In this document: piece by piece, positions 34,001-44,053 of the stretch
Layout of the letters: the number at the start of each line of letters is the position of its first letter
Position numbering within the stretch: position 1 is the first letter of the stretch
NCBI GenBank assembly: GCA_003550325.1
Contig: QKWP01001696.1
Span: 50,946-114,945 of the forward strand
Direction of reading: 5' to 3'
DNA length: 64,000 nucleotides
Source: Gigaspora rosea
Lineage: Eukaryota; Glomeromycota; Glomeromycetes; Diversisporales; Gigasporaceae
Program-made: the position numbers and the translations under genes
The notes under the pieces: model-generated
What the model was told of the DNA's origin: nothing
What the model saw: the letters and a program-made list of their open reading frames with translations, nothing else
Databases searched by the model: none

Positions 34001-36864
34001 CGAAATTAACAAGATACCTGATAGCATGTTTGCCCCCCTTAACTCATAAACTTGAAGTTTCTTTTAAAGTTAATAATATGACAAAATTTAATGAAGATTT
34101 TGCTGAGTTAGTAGAAAATTTGGACCGGGATAGAAGACTTCTTGATATCAATACAAGTTCCCTAAAAGTGAACAGAGGTATCATACATATTATTCGAAAT
34201 CTATCACAAGAGAAAGAGGAAAAAAAGAAAAAACAAGATTCGATTTTATACAAAATTAACATAGACTATTTAAAAAAATATGATTATGAAGAATTTCAGG
34301 ATTTTTCAGATATTTCAAATGGATTAAGTGAGGTTAAGTATGCATATCTGAAAACTACGGAAGACCATATCGTTCTCAAATTTTTAAAAGAATATAATAG
34401 AGATAAATATTATGAGAGATTTGATAGAGAGGTATTTTCATAGTAAATTACAAATAAATCATTTTTCTAATTTAGTTTAATTTGAAATATTTGAACTCAT
34501 TAATAAATAGATAACTAATTTAAAAAAAATTGCCCCCAATGAAAATGTAATCGGGTTTTATGGAGTTACTAAAGGTATTACTTTATGCTTTATTACTTAA
34601 TCTATCGAGAATCCTGGAAAATGATAGTTTATTTACCATTGCATCTTACTATTTCAGACCCTTCCAAAGAATTTCAATCTATGGTGCTTCAGTATTGCTA
34701 TGGTGAAACCCTTAGAGAATATTTGAAAAAGGAAAATGCTTCGAAAAGAGGCTGGAAATATAAGGTAAAAATGGCTATAGATATTGCCAAAGGCTTGAAA
34801 TATATTCATGCAGCGGAGATTGTACATCGTAATCTGGTTAGTAAATCTTTAATTATTGCTATTATTATCCAAATCTGGACAAATCAAAACCCGTCTCAAA
34901 TAATCTTAAAAGCCTAACCAAATTGAATAACCCGAACATTATTATAGCTATGGACAATATATTTCAGAATCATTTTTTGACTAATTTATTTGTAAATAAC
35001 TAGAGTTCCAATCCGGATAAATCCGTCATCCGTTTATTCATATCTGAATTATCCGGATAATTCAGATCAGATAAATAGATAAGATATCCGGACAATCCAA
35101 TAGATAATCGGATAATTATCCAGATATCAATAGTAAACGGTTTTATCCGGATAAATGCTAACCGGATTGGAACTCTATAAATAAATTTTTCTTGAATGTA
35201 GGTTTGTCCAGTTTTGAAAACTATACAATGAGACAAGTCAATAGGAATGCGCTAAATTTTTTTTACTAAAAGTAACTTAATAAGAACTTGATTAATTTAA
35301 TTTAATAAAATCGTAGAATTATTTCAAAAAATTTTATTAAATTAAGGTTTTATTGAGTTACCTTTTATTTAAAGTTCAAAAAATAATTTAGTTAAAAAAA
35401 AATCATGTATTTCTATTGATTTACTTTTATACTGAAAATGTTGCCCTCATAAAGTTTATATTTAAATCCGTTAAATCCTGTTAAATTATACCGGTTACAA
35501 AGAGTATCTCAGCATTTTGTGTTTTTTTTTTTTTTTTTTTTACAAATGTTATTCATTAATAGAACTCAAATAATATCATGAACCACGATGGTAAATTGAT
35601 GATTATAGGCTTTAGTTCATCCATGTCCCTCGATAGTAAAACAGAACTTACTCTTAAAATCACTAATGAAAATATTGCTTATATGGATCCAAGATGTTTT
35701 GATCGTACGCTTAATCATAGATATGATAAATATTCAGATATATACAGTCTTGGAATGATTTTATGGGAAATATCAAGTTGCAAAATCCCTTTTAAAGAAA
35801 AATCTGAAGCCGATATAAGAAAAATAACCGTAATTGGAGATAGGGAAACTCCCGTTAATTTGACACCTGTAGATTACATAGACCTTTATTGTATGGCATG
35901 GAATAATGACGCTGGGGAACGTCCATCGATCGAAAGAGTTATCAGTTATCTTGAAGAAGAAATTGAATATGACCATTTATACAAAGATTCTGATTATATT
36001 CCAAAAATTTCTTGTGGGAATAGGAATTATAATGCATCAAAAGAAGATGCTTGCTTAACAGTTATTCAAGGCTCATCTCAAAATAAATATTTTTTTCTTC
36101 CTCTGGGCGACACATCTATAGGAAGGAGTAATTCAAATGACATCATTATAAAAGATCAAAAAATTGCTAGAGAACATGCACGCATTAAATGTTACCAAGG
36201 CAAAGTTGTTATTTTCGACTTAGGATTTGAATCAGGAATTTTTGTTAATGATGAAAGACTTAAATCTCGTATTTCTCGCACGTTAGAAAAAGATGATAAA
36301 ATTAAAATAGGACGTAGTGTTTTTCAGTATCTTCCCACTGGAGAATATAAGAACCGCATCGATAAACTTTTACCTATTTATAACAAGGAATATTTGTTAA
36401 AAAGCTTGGAAAAGGAATTCATTAATGCAAAAGAAAATAAACAGAATTTAAGTTTAATATTTTTTTATCTAGATAATTTCAAAAGTATTAATGATGACAA
36501 CGGTCATTTAGCTGGAGATTATGCTTTAAAAGAATTGGCCAAGTTAATTGAAACTCATCTTCACCATGAGGATATTTTTGCACGATTCGGTGGAGAAGAA
36601 TTTACTATTCTTCTTAAGAATGCTAAATTTGAACGAGCTTATGAACGTGCAGAGAAAATTCGACAAGCTGTCGAGTCTCATTTATTCACTTACGACGACG
36701 GAAAACATTTACCAGTTACACTCAGTATTGGAGTTGCTGAAGTGGATTCGTCTATGGAACATTATGAAGACTTGCTTAAGAAAGCTAGTCAAGCTTTAAA
36801 TATTGCCAAACGCAACGGTCGAAATCGGGTAGAAACTTGGACTAAAAATATGGACTCAAAATAG
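31092..36864 (+). CDS. F-box/LRR/pseudokinase/FHA/GGDEF fusion protein
   Basis: Four-exon model: 31092-34431, 34511-34574, 34658-34836, 35563-36864. All introns are GT-AG and the phases fit. Exon 1 needs one extra A near 32085-32087 discounted (AGTAATAAATAAT against AGTAATAATAAT in sister units). The total is then 1628 codons including stop. Order by residue: F-box-like (about 4-45, FEIINNFQHNYRSLFSCALV, IPILW); about 12 LRRs of 28 aa (about 130-455, LDLSNNNLGPEGGKALAESL); SLDDNL hexapeptides; Asn/Glu/Gly linker (676-786); unrecognised region (790-1030); kinase-like (1058-1332); FHA (1359-1455); GGDEF (1459-1619). The kinase keeps the beta-3 Lys (IVLKFLK) but has HRN for HRD and GFS for DFG, so is likely a pseudokinase. 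F-box and LRRs suggest ubiquitin-ligase targeting; FHA binds phosphothreonine; GGDEF makes or senses cyclic-di-GMP/GTP in bacteria. The combined role is unknown. If the extra A is real, this allele is truncated after about 330 residues. Confidence 0.8.
32485..32645 (+). repeat. 18-bp tandem repeat coding SLDDNL hexapeptides
   Basis: About eight near-identical 18-bp units (gagtcttgatgataattc) encode SLDDN(S/L) between the LRRs and the linker, a likely flexible acidic spacer and a site prone to copy-number change. Confidence 0.85.
35002..35176. mobile_element. MITE inside intron 3 of the GGDEF gene
   Basis: Perfect 15-bp inverted ends agagttccaatccgg (35002-35016 / 35162-35176). The interior has repeated atccggataa words and a 24-bp perfect palindrome centred at about 35056. 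It helps explain why intron 3 (34837-35562, 726 bp) is about nine times longer than introns 1 and 2. Confidence 0.8.
35563..36864 (+). CDS. Exon 4: kinase C-lobe, FHA and GGDEF domains
   Basis: The last exon of the gene starting at 31092. The acceptor TTAATAG ends at 35562 and the frame continues HRNL|NSNNIM from exon 3. The kinase C-lobe (SDIYSLGMILWEIS, ERPSIERVISYL) leads directly into FHA (IGRSNSNDIIIKDQ, REHARI, SGIFVN) and then GGDEF (YNKEYLLKSLEKEF, LDNFKSINDDNGHLAGD, RFGGEEF at 36589-36603, LSIGVAE, AKRNGRNRV). The guanine-binding Asn (36490-36492) and Asp (36517-36519) are kept. The first metal Asp is Tyr (36466-36468) and the RxxD product-inhibition site reads HHED. Family knowledge: the FHA-GGDEF pairing is bacterial. 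Inference: a bacterial cassette joined to a fungal TKL-kinase gene. Confidence 0.9.
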   Translation, partial: NSNNIMNHDGKLMIIGFSSSMSLDSKTELTLKITNENIAYMDPRCFDRTLNHRYDKYSDIYSLGMILWEISSCKIPFKEKSEADIRKITVIGDRETPVNLTPVDYIDLYCMAWNNDAGERPSIERVISYLEEEIEYDHLYKDSDYIPKISCGNRNYNASKEDACLTVIQGSSQNKYFFLPLGDTSIGRSNSNDIIIKDQKIAREHARIKCYQGKVVIFDLGFESGIFVNDERLKSRISRTLEKDDKIKIGRSVFQYLPTGEYKNRIDKLLPIYNKEYLLKSLEKEFINAKENKQNLSLIFFYLDNFKSINDDNGHLAGDYALKELAKLIETHLHHEDIFARFGGEEFTILLKNAKFERAYERAEKIRQAVESHLFTYDDGKHLPVTLSIGVAEVDSSMEHYEDLLKKASQALNIAKRNGRNRVETWTKNMDSK

Positions 36865-37238
36865 TAAGTTTTGAAATTATAAAGTGAAAATTCGAATTTC
36901 TTATTAATATTGAAATTGCTAATAATAGAAATTATTGTCTTATTTATATTTCTATGTTATTTTTTCGTGGTTATTGTTCAGATTTCAAATTCGGGCTGAT
37001 CCAGATTCTTTATATCTATATATATTTTTTAAATATATATCTCTTTACTTCTTTTAATGTTCTATAAAAACATTTTGTTCAAATTTTGTCGGCATGTTCT
37101 AAAAATTTTCTAGAGTTATTCTGTTTTTGTTCAAAAAAATGTTCGGAATGGAGTCGATTTTCTGAACATACCGCATACTGTACTGAATTTGTACAATGTT
37201 TATATCTAATGTTGTCAACCCCAAAAATTCTTTTAGAT
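36865..37238. other. Intergenic 3' of the GGDEF gene
   Basis: AT-rich. A ttcgggctgatccag word at 36990-37004 matches the core shared by the MITEs at 39581 and 54328. No gene is supported; the frame at 37086-37292 overlaps the next element. Confidence 0.4.
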
Positions 37239-37785
37239 GGGGTGGTCTGTCAACTAAGTAAATCAAAAATATATGTGGTCACTGATATTTAATTTTTTAT
37301 TGAGTAACATATATATATATATATATAATTGGTGTAATGTTTTTTAGATGCACAGATTACAATATTCATTTTTAGCAGAAAATTTTAACGTCAATTAACT
37401 CTTTTCTATCCCATTTAACAAAGTTACAGAGCCATTTTTTACATTACATACGAAACCCAAAATTTTTGTTCTAATTATTTTATTTGTATTTATCTTTGGA
37501 TAACTCGAACAAAATTTAAACTGCTAGTAGAGTTTTTTTTTTAATTAATATAAATAAAATTTGGCTCTGTAACTTGGATTGAAGAAACCTTTTATCAATT
37601 TGTTTAAATTTTAGGATTCTACCTTTTAGTTGTAAAGGCCCTGCATCTAAATCATTGTCGCCAATAAAATATTAATAAATAATATCTAATACTGTAATAA
37701 TGAAGACTATATTAAAAAATTTTTATATCAAATTTTTATATGATACCATACATAATTTTGATTTACTTAGTTGACAGACCACCCC
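37239..37785. mobile_element. 547-bp element with perfect 30-bp inverted ends
   Basis: 37239-37268 and 37756-37785 are exact reverse complements (ggggtggtctgtcaactaag...). A second inverted pair (gttacagagcca near 37424 / tggctctgtaac near 37561) lies inside. There is no transposase frame and no clear target duplication. Confidence 0.85.
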
Positions 37786-37942
37786 AATTTATAGAGGTTA
37801 AATTTATTCTTTTTACTAGGTATTATTAAAATACGGCACGAAAACTTCAATGTCTCTATTTTTAGGTACGATTCCTCCTGTTTGATGTTATTGGTAATGG
37901 TTTATTTTGTAAAGCTGATAGCAATCCTCTCGTGGCTTTCCT

Positions 37943-38183
37943 AGCAGAGGTTTTTTCTATTTTTAACAGCTACCCTTCAGTGTTAAGTGTATAGAGAGTG
38001 CGTCAAGTGTAACCTGGATTTGCATAAGGAGAGCATTTTCCTATACAATGTAAATTTTTAATTATTTTATATAATTAAAAATTTACATTGTGCAGGAAAA
38101 TGCTCTCTTTATGCAAATCCAGGTTACACTTGACGCATCCTAACACTGAAGGGCAGCTGTTAAAAATCGAAAAGACCTCTGCT
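37943..38183. repeat. 241-bp near-perfect palindrome
   Basis: Arms of about 115-120 bp (agcagagg...acaatgtaaatttttaat and complement) with a tiny AT loop around 38065. There are only a few mismatches and one small indel, so it is young or maintained by gene conversion. Confidence 0.9.
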
Positions 38184-39093
38184 AAAAATCGGTCATAAAA
38201 TAAGTTCAAATTTCATTATGATATAATAATTATAATAATTGACATTTTACTATGTCTTACTGTATTCCATATATACGTATTACGGATATAAAGTTGCACG
38301 AAAATACGAATTGGGGCTTATGAAAAGTTAAATTAATTCAATCATGTTTTTGAGTTCTCCGATATAATCTATTGAAAAGTAATAAATTACCTAGATACCT
38401 TATTTATACATTAAGCAACTTTCGTTAACATACATTTTAATTGAAAACGATTATAAAAATATCTTCAACTTTAACACATAATAAAGTTTGCTGTATGAAA
38501 TAATTTCGAACTGACAGACTTGGAAGACAAATGCACTGCTTTATTACTATTATACTCGTTGAAGCATTAAATTATTGGCCGATTTAATATTTGTTTTAGT
38601 TTAAAAGCACTTAACCAGCATGATTCTCTCGAAGGTTACATCATTTCATTGTTTTATTTATGTTTGTAGGTGAGGAGACAAAATCCTATAATCATGTTTT
38701 TTATCGAAATCATTATCCACCTAGATGTGAAACAAAACTATGATTATTAATATGAGGGTGAGTCTAAAGTTGAAAGTTAAAAAAAAATAAGTATTTTTCA
38801 ATGCGAAGATTTCAAAATTCAGAATTAATTCTGTAATAGCAGTTGAGGTTTCTCGTAAAAAAAAAAAATTGCAAAACTGCTGTATATTTTGTGGATTATT
38901 TCCTATTGGCGAAATTCAAGTCTTGGAAAGTATTACGTATTAATTACGTAAGATATTTTTTAAAATACTTAGATTAATAAATATTCTTATCCGGCAAACT
39001 CATATGATTATGAAATTATTTCTTCTTGTTATTTAAATTAAAACTCAGCGAGCAACTCCCTACCAATCATGATCATAAATTGCCGGATAACAC

Positions 39094-39212
39094 CAATATT
39101 GGGCAAATTGTCGAATACAGTAATTTGGCAAATGATTGGCTACACGTGCCGCAGTGCGGCACGTGATCATTTGCCAAATTACCGTTATTCTACAATTTTT
39201 TGTTCAATATTG
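39094..39212. repeat. 119-bp palindrome with paired CACGTG
   Basis: Arms 39094-39152 and 39154-39212 are inverted (caatattgggcaaattgtcg...atttggcaaatga) with the centre cacgtgccgcagtgcggcac. It contains GATTGGC and two CACGTG cores. Confidence 0.85.
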
Positions 39213-39580
39213 TATACTTATGAGACGAGTAAAGCATGAATTTGAATAGTTATATTAATAAATATAACAAATATACGGCAACTACTGTAAACACACGAAA
39301 AACTGAAACTATATGGGCCCTCAAAAGTAGAAACCAAGGAATTTGACTATTTTTTGAAAATTGACCTGTTTGATTGATTAGGTGTTAAATTTTAGGCCCA
39401 ATCTTTTTTACTTAATAATGAAAGGCTGATCACTTAATAAATTTTTGCGATACAACGGTTAAAAGCTTTTGACGTTACAATCTAAAAATAGATTTACCGA
39501 GATTTACCGATAGTAATACGGAATCTGCAGATCTAATAATCCTGTTTAAACAGGTTTGTTAATCATGAATAACCTAATTT

Positions 39581-39866
39581 GGGGGACCGTTAAAGCCAGG
39601 TGCCTTTATATGTTTTTTTATTGTTTAATTAAAATTAGGGTAAGGGTTAGTTAGGAGTTTGGATTAGGATATTCTATAGGTAAAATTGCCTTCCCGGCAT
39701 TTTTTATTAATGCCCCTAGACAGGTTTAGACACTCGTTTTTTGTATTTTTGGAGTTTTTCGCTTTTTTTCGTTGTTTTGGTCTCGTCGGGCTGATCCGTG
39801 ACGATCAAAATTTACAATTTGATTGGCTGTCAGTCACGTGATGGCACCTGGCTTTAACGGATCCCC
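39581..39866. mobile_element. MITE E1, TAATTT target duplication
   Basis: Inverted ends GGGGGACCGTTAAAGCCAGG and GGTGCC. Flanks TAATTT at 39575-39580 and 39867-39872. The interior carries ttagggtaagggttag, tcgggctgatccg and TTTGATTGGCTGTCAGTCAC followed by GTGA, nearly the same core as the element at 54328 despite different ends. Confidence 0.85.
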
Positions 39867-39872
39867 TAATTT

Positions 39873-40021
39873 GGAGGTCGACTAAAGCGGAGTTAATTCA
39901 ATATATGATCTACACACTGCATAAATTACATTATTGATACCTATATAACCTTCTAACAATAATTGCATCAAAAAGGTAACCCTAACCCTAACCAAATTTC
40001 ACTCCGCTTTAGCCGACCTCC
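39873..40021. mobile_element. MITE E2 in tandem with E1
   Basis: Inverted ends GGAGGTCG(A/G)CTAAAGCGGA. It is flanked by the TAATTT shared with E1 (39867-39872) and another TAATTT (40022-40027). The interior has CCCTAACCCTAACC at 39980-39993. Confidence 0.85.
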
Positions 40022-40285
40022 TAATTTGAGATTGTTTTGATTTTGTGTAACAAAATGGTTTTTGCCGATTTTCTCAAAACCCGTGATCGGCCAAATTCCT
40101 TGGTTTCTACTTTTGAGGACCCATATAGTAAATATTCATGCATTTAAATGTTGATTTAAATATTTGGATCAATAAACGCTCTTAATATTTGCTAACTTAA
40201 CTTCATGGTTAGAATGGCTACAACGGTCATTAAAAATTCGGTAATCCCATGATTTGGATAATTAATTCATTGAGAGTTTATCCGT

Positions 40286-41546
40286 TGTTACATTGAATTT
40301 TATGCCGCAGCAAAGTCACATGATCCACGTGACTGAATAGACAATAATTCCGATGATCTACATCATTAATCCGATACGGACCCTAATTAATTTAATTAAA
40401 TAATCCAAAATAAACCCGCGAAATATCACTAAATGCAGCGATAGCGGATGAATGGTTTACTAGATGTATTTAATTTAGTGATTAATTAATTAATAGTATT
40501 AAACTCACAACGTAGTGGAAGAATACTTTCCCCGAATCATGTATATAAGGCCTTCGTTTTCGCCTTGATCTTGACTAGAGACTTCGATCACATTTTCCCT
40601 TGGAGTATATAGATAGACCCATATGAAAAGTGGTACGGGTTGTGGTACGGGTTGGTGTCGGGAATGCTCGAAATGGATGGATCTTGTGGCACGTACAGGA
40701 ACGTTTTACGGAATGACACGTTAAAAATGGCACGGACATTGCGGCAAAGGGTGGCACGTAATATCACGGCATATGAAATGGCACGTTCAGATGACACGTA
40801 TGTGTACGTTACACACGTGTTGGCTCGTGATACGTGTTGGCTCGTTTCGTGTAGAGCGAAAGATCAGTAAAGGATTTTTTTTAAAAAAAGAGCGATATCT
40901 CATGATTTCACTAATGTAGCTTCCCTGTGTGTCTAACAAAAAAAATTCCTTACAAAATTTTGCTTCATATGCAGTTAGCTTGTTCATCTTATATTAATTA
41001 CTTATGTAAATTTATGGTTTAATAGTTAATCCACATCGTTATCGCGGTGGCACGTGAATTTACGTTCATTACCCGTACCAAATCCCGTGCCGATTCGACT
41101 ATAAACTGCTGCAAAACCCGAGCCATTTACGGTCCAATTGGCACGGGCACACGGTCCCACACGGTCCACCGAATCCGAACCAACTCGGTACAAATCCGGA
41201 CCTTAACCCGTGCCAAAATGACCCGTGCCTATACGGTACATTTTTCTTATAGGGAGATTCGAACTCTCCAATCCCTAAATAAAAGATTGTATTAGATTAG
41301 TTATAGTTATAATATTTAATAAAGTATAATCGTGTCCTCATACACGTTAAATTAAACACTTATCTTGCAACTCTACGTATCTTCATATGCGTTTAGTTGT
41401 GCCTCTTTTGAATAAAGCCTTATCTGTTATAAATCCTCTTGTTTAAGTCGTATAAAATACGCACACTAACCTACCGAATCACCCTTTATTGAGTATAAAC
41501 GTATCCGTCCCCCGAATTATATTAGAAGTTAATTTCGGGTGTGACA
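40286..41546. mobile_element. Probable solo LTR (1261 bp), CCGT duplication
   Basis: Starts TGTTACA and ends TGTGACA, flanked by CCGT (40282-40285, 41547-41550). The empty site is seen in the paralogous flanks (about 18970 and 48018), which read tatctgtaatagg. It contains a TATA-like tgtatataagg (40540) and aataaagc (41415). The inner part is full of GGCACG/CGTGCC and CACGTG words, possibly a nested element. A T-arm-like hairpin sits at 41254-41271. The frames at 40575-40870 are not genes. Confidence 0.7.
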
Positions 41547-41668
41547 CCGTAATAGGAATTGAACCGATTAATTATTGTCGCGGATCGTGAAATCGGATGA
41601 TGGTGAAATTTGAGGGTTTCAATTTGAAAATATACGCCTTACCAAGATCCTCCTATATTCTTTTATTT

Positions 41669-42171
41669 TTTTATTTTTTATTTTTTTAAACCCGGAAGTG
41701 ACCCAGGACGCCGTTGGCGTACTTTTATTAATGTATACTATTCAATGGGGCCTTTCCTAAACCAGAAAGGTCCCTACATCCTTAATGATCTACGTACATT
41801 TTTGACTATTTCAATCGATATCTAAATACTTATTGTTCCAACCGGATATACCGGCTGACCTATTTTCAACCGGAGGGTTTAACAGGCACAGTTCGTCCAT
41901 CGGAATTTCACCGAAGGTAATTAATTTCGTCCATCGGAATGCACCGAAGGTATTAAACTTTATTCAACCGGAATTTCACCGGAAGATTACTTTAGAGGAT
42001 TCCCAATTCGGAGGTGTGTGGCTGAATTTTTCCAAACGTGGTCCTAGCTTCTTGTTCAGCCCATCCATCTCGTGATCGAGTATAGTTTTTCTTGTCCGTT
42101 AGTGGGGGTTGAACCGGCGACCTTGCGTTTGGCGACCTGGGAGCGCAACCACTACGCTATCGACCCGCAGG
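41669..42171 (-). mobile_element. tRNA-derived SINE with 15-bp duplication
   Basis: The minus-strand head at 42171 reads GCGGGTCGATAGCGTAGTGG (A box) and, further in, GGTTCAACCCC (B box, about 42107-42117), i.e. a tRNA-like Pol III promoter. The tail at 41669-41690 is A-rich on that strand. TATATTCTTTTATTT flanks both sides (41654-41668, 42172-42186). The body includes several aaccggaatttcaccg-like repeats. The open plus frame 41833-42075 is fortuitous. Confidence 0.9.
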
Positions 42172-43346
42172 TATATTCTTTTATTTATAACTCGAACCCT
42201 AAATTGTGCTTTTTGTAGAGAGTAATTAAACAACCCTAACTCAACTATAATAAAAAGCTAAAAAAAAAGGCCAAAAGATTTTTAAAAATCGTACATAAAA
42301 TAGATCAAATTTTCACCATCATCAGATTTCATGATCCGTGACAATTATTAACCGGTTAACTGGCCAATATTTTAATTAATCGGCTAAAATTTATAAAATG
42401 GTTAACACAACGCTATCTATATAAAATATATATTTGTATAAAAAATAAGATAATATTATTGGATTACATATGAAGCATAATAATTCAGAAGTTTGGTGGT
42501 ATTCTAATCATTTTAATTACCGGTATGTAGAATTTCAAGTCACAAAGGTACAGTACTGCAGTAAAGAATTTATTACATGTCATGAAAAAAGTTTAAGCAC
42601 TAAATCAAGGAGCAACATTTAATCTTAGTTTTCAACAATCAAATTCTTTAATAACGTTGGGAACCTAATAGATCATGAATGGAATTATATACTAATCGAC
42701 AACATTGTTTGAGAAAAATAAAATACAGTAATATAAAAATTAAGATATCTGTACTATTCTGCGAAAGTCAAGCAATATGAGTTTTAAAAGCAAGCCGTCT
42801 AGTTAACCGGATAAATGTTTTTGCTCGGTATCCACCAAAAATATGCGTTTTTTTAAAACCCCCGTATTTTGATCTCGTTATTTGATTGAAATACTTAAGT
42901 CGAATGACCTGCTTCGTTTCTGCTTTGAATAAAAAAAGTGATTTAGCGAATTTTACTGTTTTACTGCATAAAATTCCTTATATAGCCCTTGGCTGTGGCT
43001 TATATTCACTAAGCTTTTGGGCATAAGACGGGTGCTATTCTTTTTATAGCATTTGATTTTCTGAATAGACGCACTTATCAGTGCGAGATGCACGTATTTT
43101 AATTTAGATAATTATTGACATCCGTTGTGATTTTATATCATTAGTCATGTAACAATTAAGCACTAAGTGCGTGTTGCCCATCTTTATAACTGAGTAAACG
43201 AGACCAGCTTTTATAAATTAGAAAGAAAATACAGTATCATTATCGTTTATAGTGGAGTCATCATTATATTTTGTGTAATTACTGAATTAATCGAACTAAA
43301 ATTTAATAATCGAGTTTTCGATATATCTCGATTGTCATATATTTAA

Positions 43347-44053
43347 GGGGAATTTACACATCGGGTCTCAAAATTGAAAAATGAATGAGGACCCAACTTA
43401 AAAATATTGGGCTAATTTCTAAAAATATTACCTAGGATTGTTTCGTCATAAGACTATATATATTTACTTTAAATATTTAAAGTAGTTACTTTATATATTT
43501 AAAGTAACTACTTTAAAAGCATTTATTTATTATTTTTTTATTTTTTTTTACAAATTCATTTTAAAAAAAGGTGTCGTTACACTATACACTGAATTAGCGA
43601 AGCATTTCAATGTAATTTTTAGATTTGTAGCATATTCTGGCGAGGGACACTTTCCATTTTAATAAATGTCATCCCAATTTGTAATGTGTTTGACATAACG
43701 ATAATATTTATAATCGATGAGATGATTTTATAAGCAAATTGTTAGGACGAAAGAAGTTAGAAAATCGAGACGAAGGAAATTTACTAATAGATAAGTACCA
43801 TGTATTTATACTCATATATTGAATATATGATTACTAATTTACATTTGTTAATATGTAGTCACGACGACACTTCTTTATGCGCCGGAAGTAAATTTGAGTT
43901 ACGTGTACAAGTAAGTTAAATCATGATTGGCTTGAGATCCTGCTTAAGTCACGATGGGCACTGATTCACGCGACGCAAATTACTTGGTATTTCAAAAATT
44001 AGGACTTTATAAATAAATATTTTTTTAAGTTGGTCCCGATGTGTAAATTCCCC
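43347..44053. mobile_element. 707-bp PIF/Harbinger-like element
   Basis: Ends GGGGAATTTACACATCGGG are inverted with one or two mismatches. TAA lies at both edges, and the paralogous site (20595) runs uninterrupted through atatttaactta. A related copy with a lost right end lies at about 49488-50205. The product frames are decayed or absent. Confidence 0.75.

Noticed and set aside
35563-36864. Bacterial contamination as source of the GGDEF sequence
   Set aside because: It shares one exon and frame with a fungal-type TKL kinase C-lobe, follows spliceosomal introns, and lies between typical fungal repeats with similar AT content.
35563-36864. Calling it a functional diguanylate cyclase
   Set aside because: One metal-binding Asp is Tyr, and no EAL or HD-GYP phosphodiesterase or cyclic-di-GMP receptor is seen in the window.
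40575-40870. Short frames in the LTR
   Set aside because: They arise from GGCACG-rich LTR sequence without protein features.
41254-41271. T-arm-like hairpin GAGAGTTCGAATCTCC (minus)
   Set aside because: A perfect T-loop shape but no matching acceptor stem, D arm or anticodon arm nearby, so not a tRNA gene.
42105-42171. tRNA gene
   Set aside because: A and B boxes are present, but it is the head of a SINE with tail and target duplication, and no proper acceptor stem closes.
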